From: an uncultured Oscillospiraceae bacterium
Lineage (GTDB): Bacteria > Bacillota > Clostridia > Oscillospirales > Oscillospiraceae
Reading direction: 5' to 3'
Assembly: GCA_944385705.1 (NCBI GenBank)
Contig: CALWYF010000005.1
Span: 1 to 57,066 of the forward strand
Length of the DNA: 57,066 nt
In this document: positions 14,640-23,453 of the stretch, one piece after another
How the letters are laid out: every line of letters starts with the position of its first letter
Position numbering within the stretch: position 1 is the first letter of the stretch
Made by a program: the position numbers and the translations under genes
The notes under the pieces: model-generated
The model's input: the letters and a program-made list of their open reading frames with translations, nothing else
What the model was told of the DNA's origin: nothing
Database searches by the model: none

Positions 14640-16556
14640 ATGGCAAAAAAACAGTTTAAGGCAGAATCCAAGCGTCTCTTGGATTTAATGATCAATTCAA
14701 TTTACACAAATAAAGAGATATTCCTCCGGGAGATAATCTCCAACGCCTCCGACGCAATAGACAAGCTTTGCTACCTCTCCCTCACCGACGACAAGGTGGG
14801 GCTTAACAGAGATGACTATAAAATAGAGATAATCCCCGACAAGGAAAAGCGCACTCTCACCGTCCGTGACAACGGCATAGGCATGACCGCCGAGGAGTGC
14901 GAGAACAACCTGGGCGTTATTGCCCGCAGCGGCTCCTACAAGTTCAAAGACGAAATGGACAGCGAAAAGAGCCAGGCCGAGGATATATCCATTATCGGCC
15001 AGTTCGGCGTGGGCTTCTACTCAGCCTTCATGGTTGCCGACGAGGTCACCGTGATCACCCGGAAATACGGGGAGGAGCAGGGCGTCATGTGGAAGAGCAG
15101 CGGCGCCGACGGCTACACCGTCACTCCCTGCGACAGGGATACGGTGGGCACCGACGTGATAATGCACATCAAGCCCGATACCGACGATGAGATCTACGGA
15201 AGTTATCTGGAGGTCTGGAAGATCAAGGCCCTGGTCAAGAAGTATTCCGACTACGTGCGCTGGCCCATCAAGATGGACGTGGAGCATCAGGAGCGCTTTG
15301 AGACCGGCGAAAAGGACGACGAGGGCAAGCCCAAGTTCGACTATCGCATGGTCAAGGAAAACGAGACCATCAACAGCATGGTGCCCATCTGGCAGCGCTC
15401 CAAGAGCGAAGTCACCGACGATGACTGCATTGCCTTCTATAAGGAGAAGAACCGGGACAGCAAGGACCCCTGCGCTCTGGTGAGAATAAATGCCGAGGGC
15501 GCCGTGAGCTACAAGGCTCTGCTGTTCGTTCCCGGCGAAGAACACGAGAACGCCTTCATGGGCGACAACAAGGTGGGCGTCACCCTCTATTCCAACGGCG
15601 TCATGATAATGGAAAACTGCGACAAGCTGGTCCACGACTACTTTGACTTTGTCAAGGGCGTGGTGGATTCTCCCGACCTGTCCCTGAATATATCCCGTGA
15701 GCTGCTGCAGCACGACCGGCAGCTGCGCATCATAGGCCAGAACCTGGAAAAGCGCATCAAGGGCGAGCTGGAAAAGCTCATGAAGGAGGACCGGCCCAAG
15801 TATGAGGAGTTCTTCAAGAACTTCGGCGTCCACCTCAAGTGCGGCGTCTGCGACGAATACGGCAGATACAAGGATTTCCTGAGAGACCTGCTGCTGTTTT
15901 ACACCTCTGAAGACCATCAGCTGACTCTCAAGGAATATGTGGCGAACATGCCCGAGAGCCAGAAATTTATATACTACGCCAGCTCCGACTCCGTAAAGCA
16001 CGCCATGAGCCTGCCCCAGTGCGAGCAGGTGCGCAGCCGGGGTTATGAGCTCATCTATCTCACCAGCCCTCTGGACGAGATGGTGCTGGAGAGCCTGCGG
16101 GAGCAGGACGGCAAGAGCTTCTGCAACGTAGTCACCGACGACCTGGGTTTTGACACCGAGGAGGAAAAGAAGGCCGCCGAAGAGCAGAACGTGGAGAACA
16201 AGGATTTCCTGGACTTCGTGAAGGAGGCTGTGGGCGATGACATCGTGAAGGTGCGTCTGTCCAACAAGCTGGGCTCTCAGCCCTGCTGCCTCACCACCGA
16301 GGGGGGCATCACCCTGGAGATGGAGAAGTACTTCCGCCATGGCCCCAGCGAGGAGATGCGCAAGATAAAGGCCAACCGTGTCCTGGAGCTGAATCCTCAG
16401 CACCACGCTTTCCAGGTGCTGAAAGAGGCCTATGAAAACGATAAGGAAAAGGCCAAGAAGCTCTCTCTGGTCATGGCACGCCTGGCAGAGATGATATCCG
16501 GGGTGGATATCGAAGATCCTGCCGCTTTCGTCTCCCTGGTTGCGGAGATGTTCTGA
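14640..16556 (+). CDS. htpG: Molecular chaperone HtpG (Hsp90)
   Basis: A 638-residue cytoplasmic Hsp90. The N-terminal GHKL ATPase domain shows NKEIFLREIISNASDAIDK (Mg/ATP Asn), the DNGIGM motif and GQFGVGFYS. The middle domain contains the conserved LNISRELLQ segment with catalytic Arg. The C-terminal dimerisation domain ends without an EEVD tail, as normal for bacteria. It refolds and holds client proteins using ATP. The GGAG site is about 13 bp from the ATG, longer than usual. It is followed 29 bp later by hemW on the same strand. Confidence 0.97.
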   Translation: MAKKQFKAESKRLLDLMINSIYTNKEIFLREIISNASDAIDKLCYLSLTDDKVGLNRDDYKIEIIPDKEKRTLTVRDNGIGMTAEECENNLGVIARSGSYKFKDEMDSEKSQAEDISIIGQFGVGFYSAFMVADEVTVITRKYGEEQGVMWKSSGADGYTVTPCDRDTVGTDVIMHIKPDTDDEIYGSYLEVWKIKALVKKYSDYVRWPIKMDVEHQERFETGEKDDEGKPKFDYRMVKENETINSMVPIWQRSKSEVTDDDCIAFYKEKNRDSKDPCALVRINAEGAVSYKALLFVPGEEHENAFMGDNKVGVTLYSNGVMIMENCDKLVHDYFDFVKGVVDSPDLSLNISRELLQHDRQLRIIGQNLEKRIKGELEKLMKEDRPKYEEFFKNFGVHLKCGVCDEYGRYKDFLRDLLLFYTSEDHQLTLKEYVANMPESQKFIYYASSDSVKHAMSLPQCEQVRSRGYELIYLTSPLDEMVLESLREQDGKSFCNVVTDDLGFDTEEEKKAAEEQNVENKDFLDFVKEAVGDDIVKVRLSNKLGSQPCCLTTEGGITLEMEKYFRHGPSEEMRKIKANRVLELNPQHHAFQVLKEAYENDKEKAKKLSLVMARLAEMISGVDIEDPAAFVSLVAEMF

Positions 16557-16585
16557 GCAAACTATAGAGATTTGGAGATCGGCCC

Positions 16586-17857
16586 ATGAGACCTAGGCTG
16601 GGAATATATATCCATATACCCTTCTGCGCCAGCAAGTGCGGATACTGCGACTTTTATTCGCTGCAAAACTGCGAGTATCTTATGCCGGATTACCAGCAGG
16701 CCCTGCTGGAACACATAAAGGAGTCTTCAATCTCCATAAAGAATTACGAGGTTGACAGCATTTACTTCGGCGGAGGCACGCCCAGCTTCTACGGAGCGGA
16801 CCGGCTGGCGGACGTTCTGGATGAGCTGAAGCTCAACGGCAACGTGCGTTTGGACTCGGAGATAACCGTGGAGTGCAACCCCGACAGCATCAGCCCCACG
16901 GCCCTGAAGCTGCTGCGGCAGGAGGGGGTCAACCGCCTGTCCATAGGCGTGCAGGCTACCGACAACAATCTGCTGAAGCTCATCGGCCGCCGCCATAATT
17001 TCCAGCAGGCCCAAAAGGCCTATCTGGATGCAAGAAAGGCCGGCTTCGACAATATAAGCGTGGATCTGATGTACGGGCTGCCCAGCCAGACCAAGACCGA
17101 CTGGGCGGACACTCTGTCCAAAATAGTGGAGATGCACCCGGAACATATATCCTGCTACGGCCTGAAGCTGGAGCCGGGCACTCCCATGTACAAAAACTAC
17201 ATGGGCTCGGCCATACTCCCGGACGACGACGAACAGGCGGACATGTATTCCTATGCCGCCGAGATGCTGGAGCGCTACGGCTACAAGCAGTATGAGATAT
17301 CAAATTTTGCCGCTCCCGGGTATGAGTCCCGCCATAACCTCAAATACTGGAATATGGACGATTATATGAGCTTCGGCCCGGGAGCCCACAGCTGCATAGG
17401 CAGCGTGCGCTACAGCTATGTGAAGGACCTGAAGGAATATATCTACGGCGTGGGCAAGGGCATCAGCGTGGTGGACGAATACGAGGTACTGGACTCCATG
17501 GAGAAATCTGTGGAATACCTGATGCTGGGCATGCGCACCGCTCAGGGTATCTCGGAAAACGACTATCGCACACGCTGCCAGAGCGACTGGCGCCCTATCC
17601 TGAAAGTGCTCCAGGCCTTCAAAGAAAAGGGCTGGGCGGAGCTCACCGGGGATCGCTGGCACTTTACGGTGCCGGGCTTCCTCATATCCAACACTTTGAT
17701 AGGCATACTGCTGGAGACCCAGGCCAGCGGCCGGGCCGAGGGCATACCCTGGGTGGCCAGGGCCGACAGGGCCGCAAGCAAGATAAGCCTCCCTAAAGGT
17801 GAGGAGGAACTCTTCACCGAGCTGTATAGGCAGAGGATGAACAGTACAGGAGACTGA
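16586..17857 (+). CDS. hemW: HemW-like radical SAM protein
   Basis: A 423-residue radical SAM protein of the HemN/HemW family. The iron-sulfur motif is Cys14-x3-Cys18-x2-Cys21 (CASKCGYC). The family segments YFGGGTPS, ECNPDS, RLSIGVQ and DLMYGLPSQT, and the HNLKYW motif near residue 250, are typical of HemW rather than of true coproporphyrinogen dehydrogenase HemN. HemW is a heme-binding chaperone for insertion of heme into respiratory proteins. The role in an anaerobe with few hemoproteins is unclear. The stop is 2 bp before the VanW gene start. Start ATG 16586 follows a GGAG at about 10 bp. Confidence 0.92.
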   Translation: MRPRLGIYIHIPFCASKCGYCDFYSLQNCEYLMPDYQQALLEHIKESSISIKNYEVDSIYFGGGTPSFYGADRLADVLDELKLNGNVRLDSEITVECNPDSISPTALKLLRQEGVNRLSIGVQATDNNLLKLIGRRHNFQQAQKAYLDARKAGFDNISVDLMYGLPSQTKTDWADTLSKIVEMHPEHISCYGLKLEPGTPMYKNYMGSAILPDDDEQADMYSYAAEMLERYGYKQYEISNFAAPGYESRHNLKYWNMDDYMSFGPGAHSCIGSVRYSYVKDLKEYIYGVGKGISVVDEYEVLDSMEKSVEYLMLGMRTAQGISENDYRTRCQSDWRPILKVLQAFKEKGWAELTGDRWHFTVPGFLISNTLIGILLETQASGRAEGIPWVARADRAASKISLPKGEEELFTELYRQRMNSTGD

Positions 17858-17859
17858 AA

Positions 17860-19875
17860 GTGATAGACAACAACTATTTGAATCCCTTTGATGGGGAAGA
17901 ATTCGGCGGGGACGGCAGCTGGAACATGGACGAGCTGGACGAGATCCAGCGCATGCTGGAAGACGAAAACAGCATGCCCCTTCCTGAAGAGCAGTCTGCG
18001 GAGAGCCCCGAGCCCCGGCAGGAGGATAAGCCTGCCAGGAGCCGCAGCGGCAAGGCAAAGTCCGGAAAGGGAAAAGCCTCCGGCGGCGCCAAGGCGGCAA
18101 AGCCTAAGAAGGACGCTCCCAAAAAGGAAAAGCCTGCCAAGGCTAAAAAGAAGGAAAAGTCCAAAAAAGAGGAGGAGCCGGAGGACGGCTTCGCTCAGCT
18201 GCCGGCCATAAAGGGCGGCAAGACCAAAAGCCTGAATGAACCTGAGGAGAATCAGGAGCAGGCGGATGCCCAGGATAAGGGCAAGAAAAAGAAGGGCAAG
18301 GAGAAAAAGGAAAAAGCTCCAAAGCCCCCAAAGGACCCGGAGAAGGCAAAGCAGAACCGTATAACTGCAATAGTCTTCATGGTGATAATTTCCCTTATTG
18401 CCATTGGAATCACTGTGGGAGGCTTCCTTGTCACCAACAACGGCACCACCCTGCCCAAGGTGTATGTGGGTGATATCTTCGTGGGCAACATGAATGCCGA
18501 CGAGGTGAGAGCCGTCCTGGAGGAAAACAACTGGGCGGACAGGGTGGACACCGCTTTGAGAGTGAAGCTGCCCGCCAATGTCAGCTTCAAGGTGGACTCC
18601 TGCCTGTCGGGAGCCAAGCTGAGCCTGGACCGGGCGGTGGAGGCCGCAATGAGCTACGGCCATGACGGCAACTGGTATGAAAACCTATACCGCTTCCTGC
18701 TAAACCATATAGGCCCGGTGGATGTGACCATCGTAAGTCAGAGTATTGACGGCAGCTATGTGCGCTCAAGGATTGCCGAGGGCATATCCAAGCTGGAAAA
18801 AGCCACCGCCGACGAGAGCTATGAAGTGGATGAGAAGGCTGCGGTGCTCCGCCTGCGCAAAGGCGCAGGACAGCTGCAGCTGGATGAGGACGGACTTTAC
18901 AGTCAGATAGTGGCCGCCCTGGAGGCGGGGCTGGAGGAGATAAACTATACCCAGCTGTTGGGCACCATTGAGATGCCGGACTTCCAGGCCATATATGAGG
19001 AGCTTGCCGTGGAGCCTCAGGACGCTCAGTTTACCGAGACCTTCGATATAGTGCCGGAGGTGAACGGCTGCTGGTTTGACACGGCTCAGGCAGAAGAGCT
19101 GTGGAAGGCGGCGGAGCCGGGAGACCTTGTTAAGATACCCCTGACTCTGACCTATCCCGAGACTACCGAGGAGTCTCTGCGCTCCATGCTCTACAGGGAC
19201 AAGCTGGGCTCCCAGACCACCTATTACACCTGGAGCACCGATAACCGCATCAGCAATATCAAGAAAGTTGCGGAGAAACTCAACGGACACATCATGATGC
19301 CTGGAGAGGTATTCTCCTATAACGAGTACGTGGGTCAGCGTACCGCCGAGGCGGGCTTCCTGGAGGCCGGCGCCTATGATAACGGCGAAGTGGTGCAGGA
19401 GATAGGCGGAGGTATCTGCCAGGTGTCCTCCACTTTGTACTGTGCCATCATGTACGCCCAGCTGGAGACAGTGGAGCGCACCAACCACTATTTCAAGGTG
19501 GACTATCTGGATTACGGCCTGGATGCTACGGTAAGCTGGCCCAGCCCGGACTTCAAGTTCAAGAACAGCCGGGACTATCCTGTGAAGATCGTGGCCTACT
19601 GCAACGACGAGGACAAGTCCCTCACCATAGAGATCTGGGGCACCGATGTGGACGGCAGCTATGTGGAGCTGAGAAGCACCAAGCTGGTGGTTTATGACAG
19701 TGTGTACGTCAACACTGCAATAGGCTACGGCGTCAGCGCCTACAGAACGGTATACGATGCGGAAGGCAACTTCCTCTACGAGGTGGAGGAACCCTACGGA
19801 ATCTATTACCGCCACGACGAGGATATCCAGTGGCCGCCGGAGAAATATGCGGCGGACGCCGCCGCCGGCGGATGA
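17860..19875 (+). CDS. VanW family membrane-anchored protein
   Basis: A 671-residue protein. An acidic N-terminus is followed by a very Lys/Ala/Pro-rich cytoplasmic region (about 55-165). One membrane segment follows (about 168-191), then a large extracellular part. It contains repeat-like putative peptidoglycan-binding domains (PG_binding_4 type, about 195-440) and a VanW domain (about 445-600) with GEVFSYNEYVG, GGGICQVSSTLY and NHYFKVDYLDYGLDATV. VanW domains are common in Clostridia; their biochemical role is not established, though cell-wall binding or remodelling is likely. The start is GTG 17860, 2 bp after the hemW stop. metG follows 31 bp downstream, so hemW-vanW-metG may be one transcript. 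Confidence 0.9.
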   Translation: MIDNNYLNPFDGEEFGGDGSWNMDELDEIQRMLEDENSMPLPEEQSAESPEPRQEDKPARSRSGKAKSGKGKASGGAKAAKPKKDAPKKEKPAKAKKKEKSKKEEEPEDGFAQLPAIKGGKTKSLNEPEENQEQADAQDKGKKKKGKEKKEKAPKPPKDPEKAKQNRITAIVFMVIISLIAIGITVGGFLVTNNGTTLPKVYVGDIFVGNMNADEVRAVLEENNWADRVDTALRVKLPANVSFKVDSCLSGAKLSLDRAVEAAMSYGHDGNWYENLYRFLLNHIGPVDVTIVSQSIDGSYVRSRIAEGISKLEKATADESYEVDEKAAVLRLRKGAGQLQLDEDGLYSQIVAALEAGLEEINYTQLLGTIEMPDFQAIYEELAVEPQDAQFTETFDIVPEVNGCWFDTAQAEELWKAAEPGDLVKIPLTLTYPETTEESLRSMLYRDKLGSQTTYYTWSTDNRISNIKKVAEKLNGHIMMPGEVFSYNEYVGQRTAEAGFLEAGAYDNGEVVQEIGGGICQVSSTLYCAIMYAQLETVERTNHYFKVDYLDYGLDATVSWPSPDFKFKNSRDYPVKIVAYCNDEDKSLTIEIWGTDVDGSYVELRSTKLVVYDSVYVNTAIGYGVSAYRTVYDAEGNFLYEVEEPYGIYYRHDEDIQWPPEKYAADAAAGG

Positions 19876-19906
19876 AATATTCAGCATGGAGACAGGAGAA
19901 GAGAAA

Positions 19907-21856
19907 ATGGAGAAAAAGACATTCTATATCACAACGCCGATCTACTACCCCTCAGACAAACTGCATATAGGCCACACCTATTGCACCGTAGCCACCGACG
20001 CCATCGCCAGATACAAGCGCCTGTGCGGCTATGACGTGATGTTCCTCACCGGCACCGACGAGCACGGCCAGAAGATAGAGGAGAAGGCCGAGGCCGCCGG
20101 ACTCAGCCCCAAGGAGTTTGTGGACCGGATCGTTACCGGGGAAAACGGCATCCTTGACCTGTGGAAGCTGATGAACATCTCCAACGACCGTTTCATCCGT
20201 ACCACCGACGATTACCATGTCAAGGCCGTGCAGCGCATCTTCAAGAAGATGTACGACAAGGGAGATATATACAAGGGCTCCTACAAGGGCAAGTACTGCA
20301 CCCCCTGCGAGAGCTTCTGGACCGAGAGCCAGCTGGTGGACGGCAAGTGCCCCGACTGCGGCAGGGAAGTCCATGACGCAGAGGAGGAGGCCTACTTCTT
20401 CCGCCTCTCCAAGTACGCAAAGCCGGTGCAGGAGCTGCTGGAGAGCGGCACTTTCCTGGAGCCTGCTTCCCGTGTCAACGAGATGATAAACAACTTCATT
20501 AAGCCGGGCCTGGAAGATCTGTGCGTATCCCGCACCAGCTTCAGCTGGGGCATCCCTGTGGACTTTGACCCGGGCCATGTGGTCTATGTGTGGGTTGACG
20601 CCCTCTTCAATTACTGCACCGCTCTGGGACTGCTCAACGACAAATATGACGACTTTGACAAGTACTGGCCTGCCGACGTGCACATCGTGGGCAAGGAGAT
20701 AGTCCGCTTCCACTCCATCATCTGGCCTGCCATGCTCATGAGCATGGAGCTGCCTTTGCCCAAGAAGGTCTACGGCCACGGCTGGCTGGTCATCGACGGA
20801 GGCAAGATGAGCAAGTCCAAGGGCAACGTGGTAGACCCCTATGTGCTGGCCGAGCGCTTCGGCGTGGACGCCCTGCGCTTCTTCCTGCTGCGCACCTTCC
20901 CCTTCGGCTCCGACGGCAACTTCTCCAACGAGCTGCTGATAAGCACCATCAACACGGACCTTGCCAATGACCTGGGCAACCTGGTCTCCCGTACCACCGC
21001 CATGGTGGAGAAGTATTTCGGCGGCAAGCTGCCCGCAGAGCGTGAGAGCGACAGAGTGGACGGCGAACTGGTGGAGATGATAAAGGGCGCCAGAGCCAAG
21101 TATGAAAAGCAGATGGACGCTCTCCAACTGCACCTGGCGCTTGAGGATGTTTTTAAGCTCATACAGCGGGCCAACAAGTACATCGACGAGACCGCACCCT
21201 GGGTCCTGGCCAAGGACGAGAGCAAGCGGGCAAGGCTTGCCACTGTCATGTATAACCTGCTGGAGGCCCTGCGGGTCTCCCTCATCCTGCTGAGCCCCTT
21301 CATGCCGGACAGCTGCGACAAAGCCTTTAAGCAGATCGGCGCAGAGGAGAGCTGCCGCAGCTGGGAGTCCGCCGCAGTTTACGGCGCCCTGCCCGCCGAG
21401 GTCAGCGTCACCAAGGGAGAGACTCTCTTCCCCCGCCTGGATATGGCAAAGGAGCTGGAGGCTCTGGAGAAGCTGGAACATCAGAATCGCCAGGAGCCCA
21501 AGACTCCCCCGGTGCTGCCCGACGTGAGCATCGACGACTTCTCCAAGTGCGACATGAGAGTGTGCAAGGTGATAAGCTGCGAAGCCGTGAAGAAGTCTGA
21601 TAAGCTTCTCAAGTTCATGCTGGACGACGGCAGCGGCACCCCCCGGCAGATACTCTCCGGCATCCATAAATTCTACGAGCCGGAGCAGCTGGTGGGCAAG
21701 ACCGTGGTGGCCATACTGAACCTGCCCAGCCGCAAGATGATGGGCCAGGACTCCAACGGCATGCTGCTGTCCGCCGTGCGTGAGGTGGAGGGCAAGGAGG
21801 AGCTGCACCTGCTCATCCTGGATGACTCCGTACCCGCCGGCAGCCGGCTGTGCTGA
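19907..21856 (+). CDS. metG: Methionyl-tRNA synthetase
   Basis: A 649-residue class I synthetase that charges tRNA-Met with methionine using ATP. Visible features are the HIGH motif at 20-23 and a Zn-binding CTPC...CPDC pair, as in the four-Cys metal-binding subgroup. KMSKSKGN is the second signature. The C-terminal EMAP-like tRNA-binding domain (about 540-649) has IDDFSKCDMRVCKV and SGIHKFY. The start is ATG 19907 with ACAGGAGAA upstream; a longer frame from 19757 lies inside the VanW gene and has no site. A terminator follows. Confidence 0.97.
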   Translation: MEKKTFYITTPIYYPSDKLHIGHTYCTVATDAIARYKRLCGYDVMFLTGTDEHGQKIEEKAEAAGLSPKEFVDRIVTGENGILDLWKLMNISNDRFIRTTDDYHVKAVQRIFKKMYDKGDIYKGSYKGKYCTPCESFWTESQLVDGKCPDCGREVHDAEEEAYFFRLSKYAKPVQELLESGTFLEPASRVNEMINNFIKPGLEDLCVSRTSFSWGIPVDFDPGHVVYVWVDALFNYCTALGLLNDKYDDFDKYWPADVHIVGKEIVRFHSIIWPAMLMSMELPLPKKVYGHGWLVIDGGKMSKSKGNVVDPYVLAERFGVDALRFFLLRTFPFGSDGNFSNELLISTINTDLANDLGNLVSRTTAMVEKYFGGKLPAERESDRVDGELVEMIKGARAKYEKQMDALQLHLALEDVFKLIQRANKYIDETAPWVLAKDESKRARLATVMYNLLEALRVSLILLSPFMPDSCDKAFKQIGAEESCRSWESAAVYGALPAEVSVTKGETLFPRLDMAKELEALEKLEHQNRQEPKTPPVLPDVSIDDFSKCDMRVCKVISCEAVKKSDKLLKFMLDDGSGTPRQILSGIHKFYEPEQLVGKTVVAILNLPSRKMMGQDSNGMLLSAVREVEGKEELHLLILDDSVPAGSRLC

Positions 21857-21873
21857 AAACAAGATAAATTTTA

Positions 21874-21906
21874 AATACCACCGCAGGTTTCCTGCGGTGG
21901 TATTTT
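21874..21906 (+). terminator. Terminator of metG
   Basis: A 14-bp stem AATACCACCGCAGG / CCTGCGGTGGTATT with a 3-nt loop, then TTTT. Confidence 0.9.
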
Positions 21907-21950
21907 GATATAAAAAATTTTTGTTTCCCTGCAAAAAATCCCGGAATACT

Positions 21951-21964
21951 GCGTCTATATAGAC
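21951..21964 (+). promoter_or_regulatory. Possible ECF-type promoter element and palindrome
   Basis: GCGTCTATATAGAC contains CGTCTATA, a -10-like sequence of ECF sigma factors, in a 12-bp palindrome GTCTATATAGAC just upstream of the sigma gene. A -35 could not be fixed. Autoregulation is an inference. Confidence 0.4.
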
Positions 21965-21991
21965 AGAGACATAAAACGGGGAGGAGTTTCG

Positions 21992-22549
21992 ATGCTTGAC
22001 AGCCAGATAGTGGAGCTCTACTGGCAGAGAGACGAGAGCGCCATAAGTCAGACGGATACAAAATACGGCGGCTTGTGCCGCAGCATATCAAACAACATAC
22101 TCAGGAGCTACGACGAGAGCGAGGAGTGCGTAAACGACAGCTATCTCAGCGCCTGGAACTCCATGCCCACGGAGCGGCCGGAACGGCTGGGGGCCTATAT
22201 GGGGAAGATAGTGCGTAACATCTCCATATCCAGGCTGCGCCAAAAGACCGCGGACAAGCGGGGCGGGGGAGAATACCCCATCTGTCTTGAGGAGCTCAGG
22301 GACTGTGCCGGCAGAGGGCAGGGGCCGGAGAGAGAGCTGGAGCTGACGGAGCTGACGGAGCATATAGACAAATTCCTGGCGGGACTGAAAGAACAGGAGC
22401 GGGACATCTTTGTCAGCCGCTACTGGTACATGGCGCCTGTGGACGAGATAGCCGAGAAGGTGGGTTTCAGCTACAGCAAGACCGCCTCCCTGCTCCACCG
22501 CACCAGGAAGAAACTGGAGCTGTATCTTAGGAGGGAGGGCCTTATATGA
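21992..22549 (+). CDS. ECF-type sigma-70 family factor
   Basis: A 185-residue protein with sigma region 2 (about 1-90: ISNNILRSYDESEECVNDSYLSAWNSMP, then YMGKIVRNISISRLRQ). A charged linker follows, then sigma region 4 (about 125-180: FLAGLKEQERDIFVSRYW, then DEIAEKVGFSYSKTASLLHRTRKKL helix-turn-helix). It recruits RNA polymerase to a small regulon, often for cell-envelope or stress functions. The start has GGAGGAG. Its stop overlaps the start of the next gene by 4 bp (ATGA), the usual arrangement with an anti-sigma partner. Confidence 0.88.
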   Translation: MLDSQIVELYWQRDESAISQTDTKYGGLCRSISNNILRSYDESEECVNDSYLSAWNSMPTERPERLGAYMGKIVRNISISRLRQKTADKRGGGEYPICLEELRDCAGRGQGPERELELTELTEHIDKFLAGLKEQERDIFVSRYWYMAPVDEIAEKVGFSYSKTASLLHRTRKKLELYLRREGLI

Positions 22550-23382
22550 TGGGGGAAAAAATCATGGAGGCCATAAACGGTATAAGGGACGAGTATGTGG
22601 AGTCCGCCGGAAAGTTCCTGGGACGGATAGAGCCGGAGAGCGGGGCGGGAAGACCCGGAGGCAGGCGCAGAGGCTGGGTGAAGATAGTGCTCATCGCCGC
22701 CGTCATTGCATCGTTGCTGTCGCTCCCCGCCTATGCCCTGACGGAGTATCTGCTCAACTCCCCGGAGCAGGCCCAAAAACAGGCCCTGGAGGAGGTAGAC
22801 CGGCTCAATGAGCTGGGGATAATACAGGTAAATCTGGAGCCGGACCAGGAGGCGACGAAGATATTCAAGACCCAGGGCCAAGAACTGGGGCTGGACTTTT
22901 TCCACCGCATCATATATCCAAACTACCATGTGCAGCTCTTTGACGGTAAATACAAGTTTGTAACCCAGCTGGATATGGCCAGCGGAAAACTGCAATTCAT
23001 AAGCATCACCGCCAAAGCCGATGAAGAAGACCGGGTTTACCAGGAGGAAAACAGCCTGCCCGACGGGAGCAGCCAGACTCTGACCAGGTATGACAATACC
23101 GACGACCTGGTCTCCCCGGAACTCACCGTGGGTGAGCTGTGTGCCGCCCTGGCGGAATACTGGGGCTTTGAGGGCTACACTCTCAGCGGCACGGAAAATA
23201 CAGACTACGGATGGGATACCGAAGCCCCGGCGGAGGACAGTTTGGTGAAGGACATCCTGGACGGGCCGTATATCACCGTGTACTTTGATGGGGATCAAGA
23301 GGGCGTGCCCATGTATGTGGAGCTGTACACGGTAAGCGGGGCCACGGTCATGTCCATAGGCACCAACCATCTGGTGGGCTGA
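22546..23382 (+). CDS. Membrane protein, probable anti-sigma partner
   Basis: A 278-residue single-pass protein. A short charged N-terminus of about 45 residues precedes one membrane segment (about 46-66, VKIVLIAAVIASLLSLPAYAL). About 210 extracytoplasmic residues follow, with acidic and strand-rich character. The small cytoplasmic part followed by one membrane span and an outside sensor is the usual build of anti-sigma factors, and the gene is translationally coupled to the sigma gene. No known ASD or zinc motif is visible, so the partner role is an inference from context. A strong terminator follows. Confidence 0.65.
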   Translation: MMGEKIMEAINGIRDEYVESAGKFLGRIEPESGAGRPGGRRRGWVKIVLIAAVIASLLSLPAYALTEYLLNSPEQAQKQALEEVDRLNELGIIQVNLEPDQEATKIFKTQGQELGLDFFHRIIYPNYHVQLFDGKYKFVTQLDMASGKLQFISITAKADEEDRVYQEENSLPDGSSQTLTRYDNTDDLVSPELTVGELCAALAEYWGFEGYTLSGTENTDYGWDTEAPAEDSLVKDILDGPYITVYFDGDQEGVPMYVELYTVSGATVMSIGTNHLVG

Positions 23383-23404
23383 GCCGCAGAGGATAACAAA
23401 TAAT

Positions 23405-23442
23405 AGCAAAACCGGGGTGGTTCACACCGCCCCGGTTTTGCT
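23405..23442. terminator. Bidirectional terminator between convergent genes
   Basis: Arms AGCAAAACCGGGG and CCCCGGTTTTGCT are T-rich on both strands and separate the sigma operon from the SGNH-like gene. Confidence 0.88.
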
Positions 23443-23453
23443 GTCTGTTTGTT

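Noticed and set aside
19757-19906. Extended N-terminus of MetG
   Set aside because: It is out of frame inside the VanW gene, without a ribosome site, and the known MetG start motif lies at 19907.
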